A stretch of 64,000 bases of DNA from contig CAZGTM010000011.1 in the NCBI GenBank assembly GCA_964528595.1, positions 1 to 64,000 of the forward strand, read 5' to 3'. Below the pieces are notes generated by a model. That model was not told the origin of the DNA. It was given only the letters and a program-made list of their open reading frames with translations, and ran no database searches. Source of the DNA: CAYFKJ01 sp964528595. GTDB taxonomy: Bacteria; Pseudomonadota; Alphaproteobacteria; UBA2966. A program made the position numbers and the translations under genes. Below are positions 57,188-64,000 of this stretch, piece after piece (positions within the stretch are counted from its first letter, which is position 1; the number at the start of each line of letters is the position of its first letter).

Positions 57188-58399
57188 ATGACCGTCGCCG
57201 TCGACAAAATCTGGAAAAACGCCCGCCTCGCGACGATGGATCCCGGCTGCGAAGGCTACGGCGCCGTCGAAGGCGGTCTGATCGCCGCCAGGGACGGCCG
57301 CATCGCCTGGGCAGGGTCCGAGGCCGAGGCCCCGGAGATGTCCGCCGCCTCCACGGTTGACGTCGAGGGCCGCTGGATCACGCCGGGCCTGGTCGACTGC
57401 CATACCCACCTGGTTTACGGCGGCAACCGCGCAACCGAGTTTGAACAGCGCCTCAAGGGTGCGAGCTACGAAGAGATCTCGAAAGCCGGCGGCGGCATCG
57501 TGTCGACCGTGGCGGCCACCCGCGAGGCCAGCGAGGCCGAGTTGATCGAAAGGGCATTGCCCCGGCTCGACAGCCTGATCGCCGACGGCGTGACGACCAT
57601 CGAGATCAAGTCGGGCTACGGCCTCAATACCGAGACCGAATGCAAGATGCTGCGCGCCGCGCGGGCACTTGGGCTTGAGCGCGACGTCCGGGTCAAGATG
57701 ACATTTCTCGGCGCCCATGCCCTGCCGCCGGAGGCCGGGGGCGATGCGGACGCTTATATCGGCGATGTCTGCGACAACCAGCTGCCCGCCGCGCACAACG
57801 AGGGCCTGGCTGACGCCGTCGACGCCTTTTGCGAGGGCATCGGATTTTCCAACGATCAGACCCGCCGGGTGTTCGAGGCCGCCCAGGCTTTGGGACTGCC
57901 GGTCAAGCTCCATGCCGAACAACTCAGCAATCTCGGCGGCGCGGCCCTGGCTGCCGAATTCGGCGCGCTGTCCGCCGATCACCTGGAATACGTCGACGAG
58001 GCAGGCATCGAGGCGATGGCGGGGGCCGGCACGGTGGCGGTGCTGCTGCCGGGTGCCTTCTATTTCCTGCGTGACGAGACTGTGCCGCCGGTCGACCTGT
58101 TCCGGCGCCACGGCGTACCGATGGCGCTGGCCACCGACAGCAACCCGGGTTCCTCGCCCATGGGGTCGCTGCTGCTCGTGCTCAACATGGCCTGCACGTT
58201 GTTCCGCCTGACGCCGGAAGAGGCCCTGGCCGGGATTACCCGCCACGGCGCCCGCGCTCTCGGTCTGCAGGACGAGGTGGGCACGATCGAGACCGGCAAG
58301 GCCTGCGACCTGGCGATTTGGGATATCGAACACCCGGCCGAACTGAGCTACGGCATCGGCGTCAACCCGCTACATGAGCGCGTGCGGAACGGCGCATGA
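57188..58399 (+). CDS. hutI: imidazolonepropionase
   Basis: A 403-residue amidohydrolase opening the imidazolone ring to formiminoglutamate. Motifs are VDCHTHLVYGGNRATEF (HxH metal site), GGGIVSTVAATREASE, IEIKSGYGLN, LHAEQLSNLGG and ATDSNPGSSP. ATG at 57188 follows a strong AGGGGGAGGGAG ribosome site next to the HutC operators. It is followed by hutG with an overlapping stop. Confidence 0.95.
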   Translation: MTVAVDKIWKNARLATMDPGCEGYGAVEGGLIAARDGRIAWAGSEAEAPEMSAASTVDVEGRWITPGLVDCHTHLVYGGNRATEFEQRLKGASYEEISKAGGGIVSTVAATREASEAELIERALPRLDSLIADGVTTIEIKSGYGLNTETECKMLRAARALGLERDVRVKMTFLGAHALPPEAGGDADAYIGDVCDNQLPAAHNEGLADAVDAFCEGIGFSNDQTRRVFEAAQALGLPVKLHAEQLSNLGGAALAAEFGALSADHLEYVDEAGIEAMAGAGTVAVLLPGAFYFLRDETVPPVDLFRRHGVPMALATDSNPGSSPMGSLLLVLNMACTLFRLTPEEALAGITRHGARALGLQDEVGTIETGKACDLAIWDIEHPAELSYGIGVNPLHERVRNGA

Positions 58400-59208
58400 T
58401 TGACGTCGTTGAAGTTCATCGAGGCGGCTCGGCCCTGATCCTCAGTATGCCGCATTGCGGCCAGGACCTCGTGCCCGAGGTTGAGCAAGGGCTGAACGGC
58501 GAAGGCCGGGCCATCGCCGATACCGATTGGTGGATCGAAAAGCTCTATGGCTTTCACCGCGATCTCGATGCCAGCGTCGTGCAGGCCAAGCTGTCGCGCT
58601 ACGTCATCGACCTCAACCGGGATCCCTCGGGCGCCTCGCTTTATCCCGGCCAGGCCACCACCGGCCTGTGTCCGGTCACGACATTCGACGGTGAAACGAT
58701 CTACAACGCCGGCGCGGAACCTGACGAGGCCGAGATCAAGCGCCGCGTCGAGGCCTACTACGAGCCTTATCACAGAGCCCTGGTCGGGCTCATCGAAGAA
58801 TCCGTCAAGCGCCACGGCTATGCCTTGCTGTTCGACTGCCATTCGATCCGCTCGGCGGTACCGCGCCTGTTCGAGGGCCGGTTGCCGGACTTCAATATCG
58901 GCAGTAACGACGGTTCATCGTGCGACCCGGCGATGGCGGACGTTCTCAGTAAAGCCTGCCGCGCGGCGCCCGGTTTGACGACGGTGGTCAACGGCCGCTT
59001 CAAGGGCGGTTGGATCACGCGGCACTACGGCGATCCGGCCGGCAACGTCCACGCCCTGCAGCTTGAATTGGCGCAATGCGCCTACATGGAAGAAGCGCCG
59101 CCCTGGACCTACCAGGAACCCAAGGCGGCAATCGTTGGAGACATCTTGAAACGCGCCCTCGGCGACATGATCGGCTGGGCGCAGCGGAATTTGGGAGAAA
59201 CGAGATGA
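58396..59208 (+). CDS. hutG: N-formylglutamate deformylase
   Basis: A 270-residue formylglutamate amidohydrolase family protein: LILSMPHCGQDLVPEV, DTDWWIEKLYGFH, YVIDLNRDPSG, FDCHSIRSAVPR and NGRFKGGWITRHYG are typical. It hydrolyses N-formylglutamate to glutamate and formate, the last step after HutF. It overlaps hutI and hutU by four bases at each end. Confidence 0.92.
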   Translation: MIDVVEVHRGGSALILSMPHCGQDLVPEVEQGLNGEGRAIADTDWWIEKLYGFHRDLDASVVQAKLSRYVIDLNRDPSGASLYPGQATTGLCPVTTFDGETIYNAGAEPDEAEIKRRVEAYYEPYHRALVGLIEESVKRHGYALLFDCHSIRSAVPRLFEGRLPDFNIGSNDGSSCDPAMADVLSKACRAAPGLTTVVNGRFKGGWITRHYGDPAGNVHALQLELAQCAYMEEAPPWTYQEPKAAIVGDILKRALGDMIGWAQRNLGETR

Positions 59209-60887
59209 CGCAATCCTCACGCCTCGACAACACGCGCGAGATCCGCGCCCCGCGCGGTAGCGAACTCAACGCCAAAAGCTGGCTGACGGAAGCGCCCTTG
59301 CGCATGCTGATGAACAACCTCGATGCCGAGGTTGCGGAAAAACCGCAGGAACTGGTGGTCTACGGCGGCATCGGCCGGGCGGCGCGCAGCTGGGAGGCCT
59401 TCGACCAGATCACGGCCAGCCTCAAGGACCTCGAGGACGACGAAACCCTGATCGTCCAGTCCGGTAAGCCCGTCGGCGTCTTCCGCACCCACAAGGACGC
59501 GCCCCGCGTCCTGATCGCCAATTCGAATTTGGTGCCGGAGTGGGCCAATTGGGATCACTTCAACGAACTCGATAAGGTCGGCCTGATGATGTACGGCCAG
59601 ATGACGGCGGGATCGTGGATCTATATCGGCAGTCAGGGCATCGTCCAGGGCACCTACGAAACCTTCGTCGAGGTCGGCCGCCAGCACTACGACGGAGATC
59701 TGTCGGGGCGCTGGATCCTGACCGGCGGTCTCGGCGGCATGGGCGGCGCGCAGCCTCTGGCCGCCACCATGGCGGGGGCTTCGATGCTGGCGGTGGAATG
59801 CCAGCCCAGCCGCATCGACTTCCGCCTGCGCAGCGGCTACCTCGACGCCAAGGCGGACAATCTCGATGATGCCTTGGCGATGATGGAAAAATCCTGCGCC
59901 GAGAAAAAACCCATCTCCGTCGGCCTGCTGGGCAATGCCGCGGAACTCTACCCCGAGATGGTGCGCCGGGGCGTCCGTCCCGACGCCGTCACCGATCAGA
60001 CTTCGGCCCACGATCCGCTCAACGGCTACCTGCCCGCCGGCTGGACGCTCGATCAATGGGAGACGCAGAAGGAGCGCGATCCCAAGGCCGTCGAGGCGGC
60101 CGCCAAGGAGAGCATGGCGGTCCAGGTCCGGGCGATGCTGGACTTCTGGCATGCCGGCGTACCGACGCTGGACTACGGCAACAATATCCGCCAGGTGGCG
60201 AAGGACATGGGCGTCGCCGATGCCTTCGATTTTCCCGGTTTCGTGCCGGCCTATATCCGGCCGCTCTTTTGCCGCGGCATCGGCCCCTTCCGCTGGGCCG
60301 CGCTGTCGGGGGATCCGGAGGACATCTACCGCACCGACGAAAAGGTCAAGGAGGTGATCCCCGACGATCCGCACCTCCACAACTGGCTCGACATGGCGCG
60401 GGAGCGTATTCATTTTCAGGGCCTGCCGTCGCGCATCTGCTGGGTCGGCCTGGGCCAGCGTCACCGTTTGGGGCTGGCCTTCAACGAGATGGTGGCCAAC
60501 GGCGAATTATCGGCGCCCGTCGTGATCGGGCGCGACCATCTCGACAGCGGTTCCGTCGCCAGTCCCAACCGCGAAACCGAGGCCATGAAGGACGGCTCGG
60601 ACGCCGTCTCCGACTGGCCGTTGCTGAACGCCCTGATCAACTGCGCGTCGGGCGCCACCTGGGTATCGCTTCACCACGGTGGCGGCGTCGGCATGGGCTA
60701 TTCACAGCATGCCGGCATGGTGATCGTCTGCGACGGCACGGCGGACGCGGCGCGCCGCATCGAAAGGGTTTTGTGGAACGATCCGGCGTCGGGCGTCATG
60801 CGCCACGCCGACGCGGGCTACGAAAGCGCCGTCGAATGCGCCCGGGAATTCGGCCTCAAACTACCGTCGTTGGGGATCGGGGGTTAA
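59205..60887 (+). CDS. hutU: urocanate hydratase
   Basis: A 560-residue NAD-dependent urocanase converting urocanate to imidazolonepropionate. Typical segments are PRGSELNAKSWLTEAPLRML, VVYGGIGRAARSW, WILTGGLGGMGGAQPLA (NAD binding), GQRHRLGLAFNEMVANGE and HHGGGVGMGYSQHAG. ATG at 59205 overlaps the hutG stop; an in-frame extension upstream is inside hutG. A recurring inverted-repeat element follows the stop. Confidence 0.96.
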   Translation: MTQSSRLDNTREIRAPRGSELNAKSWLTEAPLRMLMNNLDAEVAEKPQELVVYGGIGRAARSWEAFDQITASLKDLEDDETLIVQSGKPVGVFRTHKDAPRVLIANSNLVPEWANWDHFNELDKVGLMMYGQMTAGSWIYIGSQGIVQGTYETFVEVGRQHYDGDLSGRWILTGGLGGMGGAQPLAATMAGASMLAVECQPSRIDFRLRSGYLDAKADNLDDALAMMEKSCAEKKPISVGLLGNAAELYPEMVRRGVRPDAVTDQTSAHDPLNGYLPAGWTLDQWETQKERDPKAVEAAAKESMAVQVRAMLDFWHAGVPTLDYGNNIRQVAKDMGVADAFDFPGFVPAYIRPLFCRGIGPFRWAALSGDPEDIYRTDEKVKEVIPDDPHLHNWLDMARERIHFQGLPSRICWVGLGQRHRLGLAFNEMVANGELSAPVVIGRDHLDSGSVASPNRETEAMKDGSDAVSDWPLLNALINCASGATWVSLHHGGGVGMGYSQHAGMVIVCDGTADAARRIERVLWNDPASGVMRHADAGYESAVECAREFGLKLPSLGIGG

Positions 60888-60895
60888 GCCGTCCG

Positions 60896-60926
60896 GCAAT
60901 AAATCGTACCTGTCACCATTTATTGC
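60896..60926 (-). repeat. recurring operon-end element, copy 3, with inverted arms
   Basis: Nine-base perfect arms GCAATAAAT (60896-60904) and ATTTATTGC (60918-60926). The minus strand between them reads GGTGACAGGTACG, close to the core after nirN. It lies 8 bases after the hutU stop. Confidence 0.5.
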
Positions 60927-60940
60927 GCCCCAATTCGGCT

Positions 60941-62104
60941 TTAAGGCCACTTGACGACTTTGCAGTATTTGACGCCTTTTTCCTTGATCGCCTGGCAGAT
61001 GCCGGCGGCGATGGCCCGTTGGCCGACGGGGCCGTAGATCAGGCGATAAAATGTCCCCTTGTCCTTGACCTCCACCGACTGTTGGGTGTGGTCCAGGTCC
61101 TCCAGCTCCAGCTCAAGCGACTTGCGCAGTTTGCCCGCCCCTCGCTTCAACGCGGCCTCGTTGCTGAAGGAACTGAGGTGAATGCCGAAACCGCCCGTCG
61201 GTCTCGGCGCCGGCTTCGTTGACGCTGCCTTTTTCTCTTCCTTTTTCGGCTTCATTTCGGGTGCCGGCTGCGGTGGCAGCGGCGAACCCGGTTCAGGGGC
61301 CGGCATGCCGGTCGACTTCGCCGACAGATAAGCGCCCAGCGCGGACAGCTTACGCACTTCCGTGTTCAAGCGGTCAACCCGGGTCGTCAGGCTCTCCATA
61401 CCCAGCTCGACGGCCAGCAGGCGGGATTCGGTACCGGGGTCCGACGCCATGCTTTTGGCCGGCATCGCCGGTTCGTCGGATTTCATCTCTTCCTTGTGTT
61501 CTTCCTGCTTGGCTTCTTCCTCGGCCCCGGCTTTCGTCATCGGCTCCGGTTTTTTCTCGGCCATTTTCGGTTCCGGGGCGGCCGGCTTCGTCTCTTTGGC
61601 CCGCTGGGTACTCCGCGCCATGGTCCGCCGGACACGCACCTGCGTGAGCTTGCCGTCTTCGCTCATATGCTGATAGCGCTGCATGCGCAGGCTGTTGAGG
61701 TCGGGCAGCGCCGATTCGAAATTACGGAAGTCGAGGGCGACATTACCGAACATCACGTCGAGCCCCACCGTCATCTCGATGTAGCGCGTTTCACCTTCCT
61801 CAAGGTCGAACGACAACCGCTTTTCCGCGTCCATTGTCGTTGCGACGTCATGGGGGCCGGGCGGGGCGTCAACCACCAGGAACTGGCCGTTAACGAACTT
61901 TCCCAGGAACTTGTTGTCGAGGTAGGCGTGCGGTTCCACGGAGTAACCGAACATGCCGGCGCGATAGAAGAAGATACGTCCGGCGCCCTCGGCAAGCGGC
62001 GGTATATCGTTGATTTGGGGTCCGGGATCTGCGGGCGCACGGGTGCAGGCCGAAATTCCAAAAATGATGGAAATCACGACGGCCAGCCGGATTGCGACGC
62101 GCAT
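60941..62104 (-). CDS. lipoprotein with DUF2846-like and SPOR domains
   Basis: A 387-residue protein with a lipoprotein signal (SIIFGISACTRA; lipobox Cys near residue 20). Residues about 30-140 look like a DUF2846-type domain (GRIFFYRAGMFGYSVEPHAYLD). A long charged Lys/Glu/Pro/Ala linker follows (about 165-305), with a short coiled-coil-like stretch (VDRLNTEVRKLSALG). The C-terminus (about 310-387) is a SPOR-like repeat (GFGIHLSSFSNEAALKRG, YRLIYGPVG). It is probably an outer-membrane lipoprotein touching denuded peptidoglycan. ATG at 62104 follows GGGGGAGC. Confidence 0.72.
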   Translation of the reverse strand: MRVAIRLAVVISIIFGISACTRAPADPGPQINDIPPLAEGAGRIFFYRAGMFGYSVEPHAYLDNKFLGKFVNGQFLVVDAPPGPHDVATTMDAEKRLSFDLEEGETRYIEMTVGLDVMFGNVALDFRNFESALPDLNSLRMQRYQHMSEDGKLTQVRVRRTMARSTQRAKETKPAAPEPKMAEKKPEPMTKAGAEEEAKQEEHKEEMKSDEPAMPAKSMASDPGTESRLLAVELGMESLTTRVDRLNTEVRKLSALGAYLSAKSTGMPAPEPGSPLPPQPAPEMKPKKEEKKAASTKPAPRPTGGFGIHLSSFSNEAALKRGAGKLRKSLELELEDLDHTQQSVEVKDKGTFYRLIYGPVGQRAIAAGICQAIKEKGVKYCKVVKWP

Positions 62105-62316
62105 AAGCTCCCCCGTTACCAAACCAGATTCAGACGCGGGGCAATCGTCGCGTTTGGACGAAGCCAAGTCAATCAATCATTGAAGGAGTGGCGCCCAAAA
62201 AGGCAGCCAAACCAACAGATAACCGGAAATTTTCACCGTTTCGCGGCTTTAGCCTATATGTTCTCCCTGCAGCGCAATCAGCCGGCCAGACCGGTATTCC
62301 TTGAAGGTTGAGACTT

Positions 62317-63603
62317 ATGCGAACACCCGAATTTTTCCGTCCGGACGTTATGGCGCGGGTCCGGGACAAATTTCACCATGTCGATCATTGTCCCGTCATC
62401 GACGCGGCCCGGATTTTTTTCGAAAGCGGCGGTGGTTCGCTGAAACTGAAAGCGGCGGTCGCCGCCAGCGCCGAAGTCGAGGCCTTGCCGGACCAGGAAG
62501 GCCGGGACAATGACGCTTCGCGTTATCTCTCGAAACTTCTTGATGACGGCCGCGAAGACCTTCACCTGGTGTTCGGTTCGGCCAATCTGGGCGCCGCCCG
62601 CGGTCAGGTGATATCGGGCGAGACGGGCACGCGATTGCTTTACCGGGTCATCCGCTCCATCGCTCTGTCATGCCCACCGGGCCCGGTGTTGTCGTGCACG
62701 CTGGAGCATCCGGCCAGTCTCGATGCCGCCAAGCAATGGGCCGCCAATACCGGGCGCGAGTGGATCGAGGTGCCGTTCGACGCTGAAACCGGGACGGCCC
62801 GGCCCGAGCACTACGCCGCCTCGATCACGCCCGATACCCGCCTTGCCACGGTCATCCACACCAGCATGCTGACGGGCTTCGTCGTCGATCTGCCGGGCAT
62901 TGTCGAGGCCATCCGAAGCGTCGCGCCCGACTGCTTCATCGTCGTGGACGGCATCCAGCACGCGCCTCACGGGGCCATGCACGTCGACAAGTACGGCGTC
63001 GATGCCTACGTCTTTTCGCCCTACAAGGCCTATTCCCGCCTGTCGCTGGGTTTCGGCTGGATCAACGACCGGGTCATCAAGCTGCCGCATGAATACATGC
63101 TGGGCGGCGATCCCGATAAATGGGAACTGGGGTCCCGCGATCCGGCTTTCTATGCCGCCCAGACGAAAGTCGTCGATTATTTTTGCTGGCTCGGCGGATT
63201 GACGTCGGAGGCGGACGGCCGGCAGGATCTGATGGACGCGGGTTCGGCGGCCATGGCGGCGCACGAAGCCGCCCTGATCGACCTCCTGCTGTTCGGCGAC
63301 GACGAGGCCAGGGGACTTTCGCAGTTCGACAACATCACCCTGGTCGGCCCGGCCCAGCTGGAGGGCCGCGAGGGTATCGTGTCGTTCAATCTGACCGGTA
63401 CGCCGGCCCAGGAACTGGTGCGCAAGTTCGCCGCCCGCGGCATCCGCGTCCACGCCCGGATTTCAGACGCCTATTCGGGCCGTATCCTGGCGGCCCTGGG
63501 CATCGAGGACTGCCTTCGGGTTTCGCTCTGCCATTACAATTCGCCGGCCGAGGTCAAAACCTTCCTCGCCGTTCTAACCGAGTTCGCTGCCGACGCTCAG
63601 TAA
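62317..63603 (+). CDS. class V aminotransferase-like PLP enzyme
   Basis: A 428-residue fold-type I PLP protein of the cysteine desulfurase/kynureninase/isopenicillin epimerase group. Visible motifs are VFGSANLGAARG near the phosphate site, TSMLTGFVVDLPGIVEAI, VVDGIQHAPHGAMHV (Asp/Gln near the pyridine ring) and FSPYKAYSRL, where Lys is the probable Schiff-base residue. There is no Cys in a desulfurase-type loop, so desulfurase activity is doubtful. Its substrate is unknown. Its last 30 bases overlap the end of the convergent gene. Confidence 0.75.
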   Translation: MRTPEFFRPDVMARVRDKFHHVDHCPVIDAARIFFESGGGSLKLKAAVAASAEVEALPDQEGRDNDASRYLSKLLDDGREDLHLVFGSANLGAARGQVISGETGTRLLYRVIRSIALSCPPGPVLSCTLEHPASLDAAKQWAANTGREWIEVPFDAETGTARPEHYAASITPDTRLATVIHTSMLTGFVVDLPGIVEAIRSVAPDCFIVVDGIQHAPHGAMHVDKYGVDAYVFSPYKAYSRLSLGFGWINDRVIKLPHEYMLGGDPDKWELGSRDPAFYAAQTKVVDYFCWLGGLTSEADGRQDLMDAGSAAMAAHEAALIDLLLFGDDEARGLSQFDNITLVGPAQLEGREGIVSFNLTGTPAQELVRKFAARGIRVHARISDAYSGRILAALGIEDCLRVSLCHYNSPAEVKTFLAVLTEFAADAQ

Positions 63604-64000
63604 CCCGGCCAGATCATAAAGCAGTAGGCTGCTCCCGGCGCCCGGGGCGTCGGCGAGCTGCATGCCGGCGATCACCGGCTCGGCCAGCTGGCGATAGATC
63701 AGGGGGCCGAGGAAGAGCGAGAGAAAGTCGGAAAACTCAAGCCTCGACAATCGGCCTTCGGGGCTTTCGTCCCGGGCCGCGTGAAAAAGTTCTTCAAGAT
63801 GGGCGACGAAAAACCTGAGCGGCCAGACGTGCGCGGCGTCGGCGTTCGTCTCTCCGATCCGGTCAATCATGTCGCGCATCACGAGGCGCAGCGACGGCGG
63901 CCGGCGCTTGGCCCAGGCTTCGATCCGGATGGCGATGCCGAGGAGTTCCGCCTTCGCCGATCCGCCTTCGCTTGCCGAAACCACTTCCCGCAATTCCGCC
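63574..64000 (-). CDS. partial protein, C-terminal effector part of a probable TetR-type regulator
   Basis: The frame is open to the right window edge and ends at TAG (63574-63576, minus strand), so at least 140 C-terminal residues are seen. They are all-helical, with RLVMRDMIDRIGET and FVAHLEELFHAARDESPEGRLSRLEFSDFLSLFLGPL, like the ligand domain of TetR regulators. No HTH is in view, so the family is not certain. It overlaps the aminotransferase gene tail to tail by 30 bases. Confidence 0.5.
   Translation of the reverse strand, partial: AELREVVSASEGGSAKAELLGIAIRIEAWAKRRPPSLRLVMRDMIDRIGETNADAAHVWPLRFFVAHLEELFHAARDESPEGRLSRLEFSDFLSLFLGPLIYRQLAEPVIAGMQLADAPGAGSSLLLYDLAGLLSVGSELG

Overview
The window is GC-rich chromosomal DNA from a Gram-negative, facultatively denitrifying bacterium, most likely an alphaproteobacterium. 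The reasons are a RegB/RegA redox pair, a MmcB-type protein, LPS heptose genes, and a nirI-nirX / nirSECF(DL)GHJN layout like that of Paracoccus. Genes are packed tightly, with many 4-base stop/start overlaps. No gap between genes exceeds about 230 bases. I saw no rRNA, tRNA, CRISPR array or insertion sequence. Only the first ~540 bases, carrying a partial gene that runs off the left edge, are clearly AT-richer than the rest.

Layout. 1-525: partial AT-rich gene. 551-2139: ABC exporter. 2255-4201: RegB/RegA with a terminator. 4232-5500: degenerate EAL-type protein. 5685-6425: PPP-type phosphatase. 6501-9548: gmhA-hldE-hldD for ADP-heptose. 9609-10734: MmcB and a nickel/cobalt-type transporter. 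10880-17592: a heme-copper oxidoreductase operon that I read as an eNOR-like nitric oxide reductase. 17693-20420: two CRP/FNR regulators and NnrS. 20547-32927: the nitrite reductase region. 33052-35161: aldo/keto reductase and an isopropylmalate-type dehydrogenase. 35202-37803: TetR and an MFS-acyltransferase fusion. 37812-40658: a cyclase and a GGDEF protein. 40883-45577: VOC protein, family III CoA-transferase, acyl-CoA dehydrogenase-fold protein and ThDP enzyme. 45723-50210: autotransporter-type barrel and a two-component pair. 50313-60887: histidine utilisation. 60941-64000: SPOR lipoprotein, class V aminotransferase and the end of a probable regulator.

Denitrification is the central theme. 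NirS makes NO. NirE, NirDL/G/H, NirJ, NirF and NirN make or handle heme d1, and NirC is a small c-type cytochrome. NirI and NirX are NosR- and ApbE-family helpers. No norB/norC and no nosZ are present. Instead, TTGAT-N4-GTCAA boxes of the FNR/DNR/NNR type sit in front of nirI/nirS and also in front of the heme-copper operon. That operon encodes a CuA subunit II and a catalytic subunit with all six metal-binding histidines but without the HPEVY tyrosine of oxygen reductases. It also encodes a heme O synthase, a SCO copper chaperone and two small membrane proteins. The last large gene is a rare-looking fusion of diheme cytochrome b, two [4Fe-4S] clusters and an FlpD/MvhD-type domain. Shared regulation plus these residues argue that this is the NO reductase linked to NirS, and it is the most interesting system in the window.

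Other points of note are: an acyl-CoA dehydrogenase-fold enzyme lacking both usual catalytic glutamates next to a family III CoA-transferase (possible 3-sulfinopropionyl-CoA desulfinase); a hut cluster extended with a HisC-like aminotransferase and a flavin 2-hydroxyacid dehydrogenase; paired operators for TetR and HutC; and a short recurring element just downstream of three operon ends.
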